From assembly GCA_020137815.1 (NCBI GenBank), contig CM035353.1, positions 4,269,210 through 4,333,209 of the forward strand: a stretch of 64,000 nt of DNA, given 5' to 3'. Positions 23,810 through 34,807 of this stretch are shown piece by piece (within the stretch, counting starts at the first letter, position 1; the number at the start of each line of letters is the position of its first letter). The notes below the pieces were generated by a model, which was not told the origin of the DNA, searched no databases, and was given only the letters and a program-made list of their open reading frames with translations. The position numbers were made by a program, and so were the translations under genes. The stretch comes from Hormiphora californensis (Eukaryota; Ctenophora; Tentaculata; Cydippida; Pleurobrachiidae).

Positions 23810-24280
23810 CCTCTTTCTCTCTGTTATAGCTCGCTTGATAATGACAGGGCGTGGCCTCCCTCCCCTCTCTCTATCGCTCTCTCTCTCCCTCACTAACTTT
23901 CCGCCATGTCTCTCACTTTATCTTACAAACACATTATGGCGCGCGCGATCATTTTCTGCGCACTCTACAGACACAAACCGTACAGTGGTGTCTTCGCGCC
24001 CTACTACACTTACTCGGCAAGACTCCCTTATATCGGTTCTTGAGAGAGGGAGCCCGCGAGCCACGCGTCTCTTCATTTGCTGGTAGTGCCTGGATGATAG
24101 AAAGGTGTCAGGTGCGTGTCGAAATATATTATATGAGGTGAATATATTTAATAGTGAGGATTACCAATTTTAGTGGTACTTACAGAAAATTCGGCATACA
24201 GAAGTGCTGGGTTGTCAAGCCTCTGTCGCAACTGCAAGGGTGTCAAGGGATTGGTCCGGGACTGTAGCGCTTCTTTAATT
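19859..24280 (-). CDS. Protein tyrosine phosphatase, catalytic part (9 exons, 5' partial)
   Basis: Minus-strand exons in order: 24184-24280, 24014-24089, 22834-22898, 21415-21540, 21191-21325, 20858-20972, 20572-20713, 20324-20460, 19859-19986 (TAA). All borders are GT-AG and every phase agrees. The product has one classical PTP domain: an N-terminal segment [13 protein letters not shown], the phosphotyrosine loop [29 protein letters not shown] with the general-acid Asp, the P-loop [10 protein letters not shown] with the nucleophilic Cys, and the Q-loop Gln in [10 protein letters not shown]. It should hydrolyse phosphotyrosine on proteins. The domain ends LLRYE, followed by a basic, Ser-rich tail of about 80 residues. 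The arrangement resembles single-domain KIM/PTPRR-type enzymes or a receptor PTP, but the 5' part would lie in the poor-quality sequence beyond 24.5 kb, so a receptor region cannot be judged. Confidence 0.9.
20018..20126. mobile_element. MITE copy 4 (hAT-like)
   Basis: Same family as at 3627, with 8-bp target duplication GCATAACG (20010-20017 and 20127-20134). It lies in the phosphatase intron, 31 bp from the acceptor of the last exon. Confidence 0.9.
20461..20571. repeat. Phosphatase intron built from the CATATTTGG/CACGTGAC module
   Basis: Read on the minus strand, the 111-bp intron starts gtaaacaccatatttggac and contains three degenerate copies of ccatat(t/a)tgg-acatatcacgt. The final 25 bp or so supplies the acceptor. 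Confidence 0.85.
20714..20857. repeat. Phosphatase intron built from four copies of the same module
   Basis: On the minus strand the 144-bp intron is about four tandem units of roughly 33 bp, each with caacaccatatatggg and cataccacgtgacacaca, plus a short cccttctcgcag acceptor. The first unit begins at the donor itself (gtacaacacc). Confidence 0.9.
21326..21414. repeat. Short phosphatase intron built from two copies of the module
   Basis: The 89-bp intron on the minus strand contains gaccatatttgggc, taccacgtgacataca, caacaccatatatggac and atcacgtgacac, then the acceptor cccttag. Little other sequence is present. Confidence 0.9.
21655..22512. repeat. 38-bp minisatellite (about 22 copies) in a phosphatase intron
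   Basis: The unit is gggtacaatacagggtgtcc followed by cactgtctttgtactcgc. Because 38 is not a multiple of 3 and the unit has no stop in any phase on either strand, open frames of up to 330 (minus) and 279 (plus) codons appear with a 38-residue period. It lies inside the intron between phosphatase exons 22834-22898 and 21415-21540, so these frames are not counted as genes. Confidence 0.95.
22717..22825. mobile_element. MITE copy 5 (hAT-like), abutting a splice donor
   Basis: Same family as at 3627, with 8-bp target duplication CAACATAC (22709-22716 and 22826-22833). The right duplicate is, on the minus strand, GTATGTTG: exactly the donor of the phosphatase exon 22834-22898. The element therefore begins 8 bp into the intron. 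Confidence 0.92.
22916..23019. repeat. GA-rich microsatellite
   Basis: Imperfect (GA)n with ATA interruptions, just upstream on the minus strand of the acceptor for exon 22834-22898, where it forms a pyrimidine tract. Confidence 0.95.
23635..23830. repeat. CT microsatellite with ctgttatacctct repeats
   Basis: Compound (CT)n blocks separated by ctctgttat(t)atagct units, in a phosphatase intron. A near-by inverted pair around 23300-23370 (gatttagtggca / tgccactaaatc) is also visible. Confidence 0.9.
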
Positions 24281-24329
24281 CTGAGGAATAGAGAGACATA
24301 GTCATTAGTAAGTGTAATTCAAGGAGACA

Positions 24330-24443
24330 CATCTGTCTCTGTCTCTGTCTCTCTGTCTCTGTCTCTCTGTCTCTGTCTCTGTCTCTGTCTCTGTCTCTGT
24401 CTCTGTCTCTGTCTCTGTCTCTGTCTCTGTCTCTGTCTCTCTC
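24330..24443. repeat. (CTGTCT)n microsatellite
   Basis: Tandem ctgtct hexamers at the edge of the poor-quality segment. Confidence 0.95.
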
Positions 24444-24539
24444 TTACTCATGTATCTCTTTCTTCCTCTACCTCTAATCTGTCTATTTGGACACCTTGTC
24501 GCAATCTTTGCAACATATCACAATAAATTCAAATAAAAA

Positions 24540-25075
24540 GGCGTGGGCCCTGTTTCGCTTGAAAAAAATGCCCAAAAGTGGCGAAAAGGGAAAAGAGGGG
24601 AAAAACAGAGAGAGTTTTAATAGTTTAAAAAAGAGTACAAAAAAGGGGGGAAAAGAAAAAGGGGGGGTTTTGGGGGTTTTAAAAATAACCGTTTTTTAAA
24701 AAGCGGGTAATTTTGGGGTTCGTGGGAAAAACAAAAAAAGGGAAAAAAATAACAACATAGGAAAAAAGCAAACAAGAAAAAAAAGAAAAACCAAAAAACA
24801 AAAAAACAAAAAAAAAAGAAAAAACCAAAAAAACCAGAGAAAAAAAAAAACCAGGGAAAAAAAAAAAACGAGGCCCCAAACCCAAAAACAAAAAAAAACC
24901 CAAAAAACCCCGAGGGAAAAACCCCCAACTAAAACAGAAAAAAAAAAAGGAAAAAAACAAACAAAAAGAGAAAAAAAACAAAAAAGGGGAAAAAAAACAA
25001 ACAGAGAAAAAAAAAAACAAACAAAAAAACAAAACTAACGGGAGGAAAAAACTAAAAAGGAACAAAAAAAAAGAG

Positions 25076-25107
<32 letters not shown>

Positions 25108-28100
25108 AAAAAATAAAAGAAAAACAGAGGAAAAAAAAATAAAAACAAAAAAAAAAAAACCCAGGGGAAAAAAAATTTGAAAAAAAAAGAAAAAAAACAA
25201 AAAGAAAAAAAAAATGAACATTTAAACCCAAAACTGAAATGAAAGAAAAATAAAAAAAAAAGGGAATGGTCCCAAGTAAATCAAACCCCTCCTCTCTCTT
25301 TTCTCTCCCCCTCTTCTTTCCCCCTCTCCCCTCTCTTTCTCTCTCTTTCTCCTCTTCTTTCTAACATCCCCTGGGGGGAGAGGGGTCATTTGTCATTTGC
25401 CATCCCCCCTGCTATTTTGTAGAAAAAAAGTTAAAGGGGTTCGGGGTTTGTAGGGGCCAACTTTCGCCTAGATTGAATACTACCGTCCCGGCCTGTTGTT
25501 TAAAAAGTTTAGGGAGATAAAAAAATTAAAAAGATAGAAAATATATTTTTTTGCTTTTTTCATTTAAAAATGTTGGTTTTTTGGTGTGAAAAATGGGGGC
25601 TTCTTTTTTAGCCCCCCCGGGGGCGCGGCTGGGGGTGGGGTTTGGCTGCGTCCCCCTTTTTGGTTTTGCGCCCAAAAATTTTTTAACTGCGTAAACACCA
25701 AATTTCTAGTTTTCTTTTTTTTTGGGAACCCCCACTTCCCCCAGTTTTTGGAGGCCCCCCCTTTCTTTCGTTTTTAAATTATCCACAGAAATGGGGGGAT
25801 GAAGAGGGGGCCACAAAAAAAAACCCCCGAGGAAAGAGAGAGAAAGAGAGAGAAAAGAGAGAGAGAGGGGAAAAGAGAGAGAGGAGAGAAGAGAAGAGAA
25901 GAAAAGGGGAGGGCCCCCCCAGGTCCCCCCCCGCCCCCCCCCCGCCCCCCCCAAAACCCGCCCCCACCTGGGGCCTCCCCCTGGCCCTTTCCCCCCCCCA
26001 ACCCCGGGGAACTCCCTTTTGAAAGACGGCGGGCCAAATTTTAAAAAAAAATTTAAAAAGACCCCCCCTTGAAAGAGCCCCCCCCGCTCCCCCGGGCCCT
26101 TTTTCCTTTGAAACTGCCCCCCGGGCCCCCCCAACAGTCCCGGCGGGGGCCCCCCGGGCCCCCCCCCGGGGAAACCCCCTTTGGGAAATTTTTGGGAAAA
26201 TTTTTGGGGGGAAAAAGGGGAAAAGGGGGGGGGGGAAAAAAAAGGGGCAAAAAAGGGGAAATTTAATTTTTTAAAAAAAAGAAATTTATTTAAAAAAACC
26301 CCCCTTTTGGTTCCTTTTTTATCTCTTTACCTTACTAAAATTCACCAATAATTCACCTAACCTTATTACCAAAAACCATTCCAAATTTTCCCAAAATTTT
26401 TCCAAGGGAAAAAGGGGAAAAAAAGGGGAAGAAAAAGAGAAAAAAGGGAAAAATTTTTTTTAACCCCCCCCCCCCGAAAGGGAAACCTTCCGGGGTTTTA
26501 TTAATTCCCCCCCTTCAATACTCCCCAATGTACCCCCCCAAATTTACCATCCTTTTAAAACCGCCTTGTAATTCAACCCCAAATACATCCCCCTTTTCCT
26601 CCTCATTAACCATTCCAAAATCTCCCCAAATTTTTCCTTGCCCATTCTATTTTATCTCTCTCTCCCCAAAAGCTTTTCTCAAACCCTCCCCTTCTCTTCT
26701 CTTCTCTTCCCCCAACCCCTTTCTCTTCTCTCATTCTTCCCCCTCTATCTCTTTCCCCCTTCTCACCCTTACCATCTCAAGTCTTTCTTTCTTCTCTGAC
26801 TAAAAAAGGAAGTTCAAAAAAACCCTCTTTTCTTTTTCTTTCTCTATTTCTCCTCTAAATTTTCCCCTCCCCTCTCTCAAATTTCTTTTTCCTACCCTCT
26901 CTCCTCTTTCTCCTCTCCGTCTCTTTTTCTCTCTCTCTCCCCTTTCTCTCTCTTTTCTTTTCCTCTCATCTCCCCTTCTCTCTCCCCTCACCATTCTTTC
27001 TCTCTATTTCCCCTCTTTATCTCTCCCCCCCGAAAAATTTTTACAAACAAAAGGGAGCAACGGGGAAACCAAGCTAGAAACGCTTTAAATAATGTAAAAA
27101 CCTTTTAAAATTTTAAACCCCAATACTAAACACGATTCTATCCCTAAATCTATTCTTCAGTCCGTCTCTCTAATGTTATATATTTACTTTTTTTATTTTT
27201 TATAACCAAATTAGGGGGTTTTTTCCCTTTATAAGACCCAAAAGAATAAAAAACCCCCCAAAAAGCCTACTCCCAAAAGGGGGGTTTCCCGGGGGGAATT
27301 CCGAGGGTTCCTGAAGACAAGGATTAAATCAAAAACCCGGGTTTTTAAAAACCACATATATGGGGTGGGCCCCCTTTTTCCCCCGGGGACCCGATAACCC
27401 CTCGTTCTGAAAATTTTGGGAGTAATCGCGGGAAATTGGGTGAAAAAAGGGGATTACTTGATCTCCCAAAACCCGAGGGTGTGTAATTGGGCTTTTAAGG
27501 TTTTAAACGATTTACGGGGGAAAAGGTGCACCCCGGGTTTAGTTCCCAAAAGGAGGGCTATTGGGGGATTGGGGTTTTGCGCCCATGATTAGATCAAATT
27601 CATCGATGGCAGGAAAGACAATATGATACGGGAGTCCCGATTTTATTATTTGGGAGATAGGGGGAGGGGGGGGTCCTTTAAATTTTAAATCAAGTTTATA
27701 AAGGGATTTTTTACCTTTTTGGCCCTCGGTGATGGGTTTGTAATTAATTTGGTGCAAGTGACTGCAATCTGCGCTTTAAAAGATCCAACAGCCCGCGGGA
27801 AATTATCCCGACACCCCCTCCCTACTGCAGGGAAACCGGGAGGGTACGACGTCCACGTACCCCGCTGCAAGGTGATTTTGGTTGGAAAGGGCGTAAATGT
27901 CCCGCCCAAAATACCCTTTTTGGGAGTGGTGGAGGGGCGACACTGCCCAAAATTTTGGGTTTACAAAGTTACGAAGCCCCCCTTCCCCACGCGCGCGAAG
28001 GGTCCCCCCCAACAGAGGGTGAGGTGTTTTCGAAAACCAAACCCCAAAAAATCCCCTTGACACCCCAACTGGGGAAAACATAGAACGGACGGGCCCGCCC

Positions 28101-31100
28101 GTTTCCAAAGTTCCCCTGGAATTTTACCTTGTGGGAAAAAAAAAAAGAGGGATGAAGGGGCCCAAGTTTGGGCCAAAACCCCTCATGGGAGTTTAGGTAT
28201 TTGTCTTTGGGGAAAAACCGTAAATAAAAACCTTCCAGATTTAAAAAAAAGGGGGGGGGTACCATGCCCAATACAAGGGGGCCCATAATTATGGGGCCCG
28301 GGGGAAACGAGCTGTACCCCCCGAAAGGGTTTGTGTTGTGCTAAAAAAAAACCCGGGAACATTTTGGAAAACCAATTCCTTGGTTTTTTTAAAAAATAAT
28401 GGTTTTTATTCAAAATTCATTTTTTTTCATAAAATAAAACGTTCTTAATGAATTGGGACTCTTTTTTAAAGAAAGGGGACCCTTTTTTTTGGGTTGAATT
28501 TATTTTTCCAATGAGCACCATAAAAATAAAATTTGAAGCACGGGGAAAAACAGGGCTTTTTTGGAAAATGCCCCTGCAGGGTTTTTTGGTCTTCCGGGAG
28601 CTTTTCAATACCCTGTTAACGGCAAAACCCTTTTTTTAAAAACCTTTTTTAAAAATTGGGGTAAACGATAAAAAGATCTTTGCTCACAAAAAAATAAAGG
28701 TCAAACAAAATTCTTTTTTTGATTTTGGGGTAGTTTTTTCCACTCATTCGGACCAAACACCCTAAGTGATAAAAGGTTGGGGGTTTGCTTTGGGGCCCCA
28801 CCCTGCATATGGAAGGTTAAAAACACGTTTCCGGGCTATTTTTGGGGTTCCTGTGATCATATGATACGACCCTCTTCTGGCCCTATCAAGGGGTTTTCTC
28901 GAAACAAACTGTGATTTGGGTTATCTGTGATTGGTATCGGCAGCAAGTTGAAAATCTCATAGCCCTCGAAATTTGATTAGCCCCATAATGAGTTATTTTG
29001 GGGTGAAAAATAGTTTATTCTTTTTACGTCCTTTTTAATCTCTTTATCTAAATCAACTCATTTCTTGAGCTAATCATAATTTTTTTAGGGGCTATGAGAT
29101 CTCTCAACTTGCTGACGATACCGATCACAGATAACCCAAATCACAGCTTGATTCGAGAAACCCCTTTATTATGGCTCAGAAAAGGGGTCAGATATCATCC
29201 TATCACTGACCCCATAAACCCGCCCGGAAAAGTTTTTTTACACCCCTCCATCCGCGGGTATGGGCCAACAAAAACCCACTTTTTTCCTTTTGGAGTTTGG
29301 GTTTCCCGAATGAGTGGAAGAACTACCAAAACGAAAAAAAGAACTTCCCGTTTTGACCTTGATTTTTCTTTTGACAAAAAAACTTTCTTATCCCAAAGTT
29401 CACCCAAAATTTTTAAAAAATTGAACAAAATTTTGCCTATACGCGTTGAAAGTCCAGGGAAAACCCAAAAACTGCATGTCATTTTCTCAAAATGCCATGT
29501 GACCTGGGCTTCAAATTTTTTTTTCTGGTCTCATTGAAAGATAAAATTCAACCCAAACAAAATGGGTCACTCTCTTAAATTAGAGTCCTTAAATTTATTA
29601 AAGAAAGTGTTAATTTCATAATGAAAAATGAACTTTGAATAAAAAAACTCATTATTTGCAAAAATTTCCAAGGAAATTTTTCCCATGTTCCCGTATTTGT
29701 TTTAACCCCATACCGTTTTGGGTACGCTCTCCCCCGGCCTCATAAATTTTTGGCCCCTTTATGGGCGTGCCTTTTTCTGGAAAAGGGCCCACTTTTGTCC
29801 CGAACATCAAAATTTGCTGTAAATGGTAAAACGTGTGATGGGGGTTTCAAACTATAAATTGGGTCTTTGCTTGGGGGCTAACACATTCAAGGAAAATTTT
29901 TTACCCAAAAAAAGGGGCCCCTGAAAACAAACAGGGAAGGGTCACCGGGTGGCGGTTTCTAAAATGGTTAGGCCAAAACATCACTGGTCTAAAAATCCCC
30001 AAATTTTTTCTCTATAACCTTCCCAGGGTTTTCACCGTCATTTTTTAACCTCGCGAAAGAATAAAAGATGAACTTTCAAATCATACTATAAAAAGTCAAA
30101 AGGTAAGATCCAAAGATACATGCCAGAAAGAAAGATTCAATTTTTAAAATTTTAAAAAGTTAAAAAATTCCCAAAAATTGGACAATATCATGGACAACAC
30201 TAAACCAAAAAATAAAAAAAATCGTTCATTGGGCGTCGGTAAAGGACCGAAACCGGGGGGGGAAAAGGGAAATTAAGGGGTTGGGAATTTACTAAAAATT
30301 TTTGGCATTGTTACGGTATAACGTACTGAAACCAAATCTATACATACAAAATTTTTAAAATAAAAATTTGGGTTTAGCTTTTGGTTATCCCTGTACATTT
30401 ACAATAATATATCATGTACATTATGGTGCTAAAAACCCTTTTTAGAAAACCGTTAACGGGGGAAAAAGGAATCAGTTTCCGACACAATGTTTACCAAGCT
30501 GTAAAGGGGGGTGGGGAATTTTAAACCTGGCATCTACAATTAATGTAGATACCTAAAAATCTGTACCTAAAAAAAAAGAAACGGGTTTTCCGGTAAAATG
30601 CAAAAGCAATATTAGCATTCACTTTTTTTCCTTAAAACGTAAATACCCCGATATTTTAAAATTTTTTCGGGGGGAAGAGCAATTTCAAACTCCGCAGGGT
30701 TTTTTTGTAGGGTTAGTTTTTCCCTTTAAAATTCCCGGGGCCCAAAGTTTTTTTTAAAAAGGTAAAAAATTTGTATGTGTAAAGAAAAAAAAACACATTT
30801 TTTTTCGCAATATTTATATAAAATTTTAATATATTTTTATTTTTAAAAAATTTATTTTAAAACCTACTCCGACATAATTTTCGAAGAGGAGAAGAAGAAA
30901 AGAGAGAGAGAGAGGATAGAAAATTACTTCGTTTCCCTTTTCCCCGGTTTTTGTTGTTTAAAAGAACCTTCTCCCCCTTTTCTCTCCCCCTTCTCTCTCT
31001 TTCCCTCTATCTATCCCCCCCTTTTTCCCAATTTCTCCGGCTTCTCCCCTTCTTTTCCCCTCTATTTTCCCAAGTCCCCTCTTTTCTCTCTCGCTACTTT

Positions 31101-31890
31101 TCTCTCCCTCTCCCCCCCCCCTTTTCTCTTTTCTCCCCCCTCTCTTTTTTCCCCCCTTTTTTCTCTCTTCTTCCTCTCTTTCTCTCTCCCGTCTCCATTT
31201 TTCTGTCCTTCTCTCCCTCTCTGCTTTTCCCGCGCCCCTCCTTTCCTCCCTTTTCTCCCCTTTCCCTCTCCCTTTCTGCCTCCTCTCTCGGCCTCGCTCC
31301 CGTTTCTCCTCTTCCCCTCCTCTTCTCCCCCCTTTTCCCTCCCCCTCTTCCCCTCCTCCCTCTATCCGTCTCCCCCTAAGGGGAAAAAGGGGTTCTTTTT
31401 CCTTCTCCCCCTTTTCCCCCTTTCTTTTCTTTTCCTTTATCCTCCCCTTCCCTGGGAAATTTTAATTTTTTTTGAAAAATTCTTTTTTTCTTTTTCCACT
31501 TTTGTTTTCCTTTGTTAAATTTTGAACTGAAAAAAAATCTTGGTCCATTATCTTTAAAAAAAAATAAAAACCCCCTATTTTGGTTACAAACTTTTGGTTT
31601 AAAAAAATCCCCCCCCCTTACGGGGTTACTATTTGGGTTTTAAAAAAAAAAAAAAAAAAAATTAAAATCAACCCCTATCCCCCCTTCCTCCCTTTCCGGG
31701 ACGGGAAAAGGGGTAAACCCCTTATCTGTAGTCCCTCTCCCAATTTTTTATTTCTATTTAAACCCCCAACCTTGAAGAAAAAAATCCCGGGCTTGCCGGG
31801 GGAAAAATTTTAAAAAAAAAAAAAAAACCGGACCTAAAAAATCAAGGGGAAAACCCCCCACTTGAAACGTGGTACCTTGGGGGGTCCTAC
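24540..31890. other. Homopolymer-inflated, probably unpolished sequence; no gene called
   Basis: From about 24.54 kb the texture changes: runs of A, C, G and T of 4-19 bases are everywhere, short-range composition swings sharply, and no open frame has splice support. Weak exon-like traces occur (for example near 27580-27720 and 27720-27900 on the minus strand), but frames break constantly. The region includes a palindrome about 28130-29900 whose arms differ from each other by scattered indels. Upstream exons of the phosphatase gene may be hidden here. I treat it as low-quality consensus rather than biology. Confidence 0.7.
28130..29900. repeat. Long palindrome with independently degraded arms (centre near 29030)
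   Basis: Matching arm blocks include gtgatttgggttatctgtga versus tcacagataacccaaatcac (28910-28935 and 29125-29150), ccactcattcgg versus cgaatgagtgg, and attcattt...cataa versus its complement at 29600. Correspondence continues outward for about 850 bp per arm with many homopolymer-length differences. Confidence 0.7.
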
Positions 31891-33067
31891 GAATGGCACT
31901 ACGGTGCGGGATAAAAAAATCCATTCCCTAAAATCTTTTTTTTTACTTTTATTTGATTTGGGTCAAAATTGGCTATATTAAACGTGGTCCCGAAAAATCC
32001 ATAATGACTTAGCACACGAAATATGTCACCCCCACCTATTTTTGCACGTAGAATCGATTGCCGTTGAAGTCGAATCTCTAAAATGACTGTAAAATGGTCA
32101 AAAGTTGATTTTTTACCATTTTTTGGAGGTTTTTGGCCCCTAAACCATTGAAAACGTTGAGATAGGAATTTGAAACTTGTGCCAATCGTTAAAATGGTCA
32201 TTTTTCTACCAAGAACCAAGTTTTCGTGTATATCCGATTTATGGTTAGATTTGGGCAAATTGTTGAAATCTGCCAACTAGGAGAACCGTAACTTGATTTT
32301 CTTGTTTTTTGGATTTTGGCATTTTTGACAAACTTCTGATTGAAATGGTCAATCGGGACCATGCTTAAGTTGTTTATGGGACAATTTTCGACTAAAATCC
32401 AAGATTTCATACCAATCCAATAACAGATCGTTGATTTATAGAAAATTTAAGTAGGCAAAACGGTCAAAACAACAACTTTTCTTGCTTATTTTGACCGTTT
32501 TGCCTACTTAAATTTTCTATAAATCAACGATCTGTTATTGGATTGGTATGAAATCTTGGATTTTAGTCGAAAATTGTCCCATAAACAACTTAAGCATGGT
32601 CCCGATTGACCATTTCAATCAGAAGTTTGTCAAAAATGCCAAAATCCAAAAAACAAGAAAATCAAGTTACGGTTCTCCTAGTTGGCAGATTTCAACAATT
32701 TGCCCAAATCTAACCATAAATCGGATATACACGAAAACTTGGTTCTTGGTAGAAAAATGACCATTTTAACGATTGGCACAAGTTTCAAATTCCTATCTCA
32801 ACGTTTTCAATGGTTTAGGGGCCAAAAACCTCCAAAAAATGGTAAAAAATCAACTTTTGACCATTTTACAGTCATTTTAGAGATTCGACTTCAACGGCAA
32901 TCGATTCTACGTGCAAAAATAGGTGGGGGTGACATATTTCGTGTGCTAAGTCATTATGGATTTTTCGGGACCACGTTTAATATAGCCAATTTTGACCCAA
33001 ATCAAATAAAAGTAAAAAAAAAGATTTTAGGGAATGGATTTTTTTATCCCGCACCGTAGTGCCATTC
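31891..33067. repeat. Near-perfect 579-bp-arm palindrome with 19-bp spacer
   Basis: Arms 31891-32469 and 32489-33067 are exact reverse complements wherever compared; identical 125- and 70-codon frames appear mirrored on the two strands about position 32479. The outermost bases are gaatggcac and gtgccattc. The frames have no recognisable domain. The structure ends 87 bp before the start codon of the first GTPase gene. Confidence 0.9.
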
Positions 33068-33153
33068 TGTAGACCCTCAGCTACCACGTACAAGTGGTGG
33101 TTTCCCGTTGCATGCTAGGTCGTGTTAAAATTTCACCAGGCACGCCGTGTATA

Positions 33154-34100
33154 ATGGCGTCTAATGTGAAGTTGGTTATAGTTGGTGATGGGGCAGTTGG
33201 GAAAACATGTTTGATAATGTCATACAAGCTGGAAATTTTCCCAGATGAAAGTGAATACCTCCCAACGTAAGGAGTTTTACAATTTGCTAATTAAAATTTG
33301 GCTGATACTACTCAATTTGAGATGATATCTAACTAACCCTCATAATTAGAAACTCAATCCTCCTCATATCAGTGTTTATGAGTACTGTTCATGCAATCTG
33401 ACTGTTGATGAGAATCAAGTATCTCTTGGTTTATGGGACACCGCTGGACAGAAAGACTATGATCGCATCCGACCTTTTTCCTACCCGAGAACCGATGTTC
33501 TCCTTCTATGCTTCTCCGTGGACAATAGAGACTCATTTGGTCATGTTGAATCAATATGGATGCCAGAGGTAATAAAGATACGTTTGGGCTGTTAAACCGA
33601 GCGAAACAAGTAAACAACTAAACAGAACTCGTGAATTAGGTCACGTGACTGGTTATCAGCCAATCAGGTACCAGTATTTCCTGATTCGGTCGGTTCCTGG
33701 CCTGTTTTTTGTAAAGTGCAAACTAGGCCCTATCATTAAATCACCCCTTTAGTTGTCTCATCACTGCCCGGGAGTACCCATCATTCTGGTGGGGACCAAG
33801 GCAGACCTCCGACATGATCCCAATCTGTCGTGCGTTGGTTTAGCAGAGGGAGTGGGCATGGCAAGGAAGATTGGAGCGGTGAAGTTTATGGAATGTTCTG
33901 CTCTAAAGCAGGAAGGTATGTCCATTCAGTGTCCCCCAATTTACACTTTATTTAAATGTTATGTTACCTGGACTCTGATCACTACTGTAGCTAAACCACC
34001 TTGTTTTCACGCAGGACTAAAAGAAGTGTTTGACGAAGCCATTAGGGCTGCTATTGCTGGACAGAATAAGGCCAAGAAAGCTAAATGTACTCTTTCGTGA
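33154..34100 (+). CDS. Divergent Rac-like Rho-family GTPase (4 exons)
   Basis: Exons 33154-33266, 33373-33568, 33753-33915 and 34015-34100 (TGA) join in phase to 185 residues. P-loop GDGAVGKT (Gly12 retained), DTAGQ, and a GTKADLR specificity motif in place of GTKLDLR; C-terminal CAAX box CTLS for prenylation. Such proteins switch actin and membrane signalling by GTP binding at the plasma membrane. It departs from the family in the switches: two extra residues before switch I ([10 protein letters not shown]), VYEYCSCN instead of VFENY, and Lys replacing the Glu after Gln61 (AGQKDYD). A MITE sits in intron 2. It is a tandem paralogue of the gene at 34808. Confidence 0.92.
33594..33699. mobile_element. 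MITE copy 6 (hAT-like)
   Basis: Same family as at 3627, with slightly shortened 5' end (aaaccgagcgaaacaag), internal GTCACGTGAC, and an imperfect 8-bp duplication (gggctgtt / ggcctgtt). It is in intron 2 of the first GTPase gene, 25 bp after the donor. Confidence 0.85.
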
Positions 34101-34807
34101 AACCAGTTCTGTAAACTGTTTTTTAGTCATTTATGTGTGTGTAGTACACACTGTGAACTGTGTATTTTACTTCATGCTTTTTATGGTCGTGACCAAATAT
34201 TGAATTTTTGAATTCTCCAGTGTGTCATGCATGAAAATGATTTACTAATATCTTACACACATAAACTATTATCACATTATGTATCAAACACCGAACAATT
34301 GAAGGTCTGTACTAGGAGCAGGCATCAGGGAGGACGCTGTGTGAAACGGTATCTTTATTGGAATCAGCCAACTCTACAGAAAACTTTGGCTTGACATGCG
34401 CTATAGTCTCCTCTTGGGATGCGTGAGTGGGGGCTGTAACACATTGTCCCCTGCCCTTCGGGCTTCGGTATTCACCGGATGATCATTTCAGTGGAACGTG
34501 TACTAAAGGAAGACTATCCTCCTCTCTCTCTCCTTTCCCGGGGTCCGAATGTAATTGGTATTCGACTCTGTTAGTTGTTACCCAGATAATTCTGACACTA
34601 TGGTAACGCATTTAGGAAGTAATTTGCTGGTGATGCCTCACTTTTGTTTAGTTAGCACACACATTTCAAACCTGCTGTTGAATTGCTTTACTGCACATTT
34701 ACCACGCTGATTCATTGAACTAATAAGTTTTTACGAGCTCTGGAAGTGTCAATCTTAACCTTCTCGGCCAATCTACCAATATAACTCTACCATTGCAGCA
34801 CTATATA
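34101..34807. other. Intergenic region between the two GTPase genes
   Basis: No open frame with splice support. Holds the 3' flank of the first gene and the likely promoter of the second; the 20 bases around the start codons of both genes are nearly identical (tataatggcgtctaatgtga). Confidence 0.5.

Noticed and set aside
24617-26266. Phe-rich and Pro/Gly-rich frames
   Set aside because: Products of homopolymer runs in the poor-quality segment; no domain or splice support.
27719-28108. Possible exons of an adhesion-type extracellular region of the phosphatase
   Set aside because: Exon-like fragments are visible on the minus strand but frames break repeatedly; too corrupted to support a call.
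31899-33059. Mirrored 125-codon frames as a duplicated gene
   Set aside because: They lie in palindrome arms, have no recognisable domain and no splice context.
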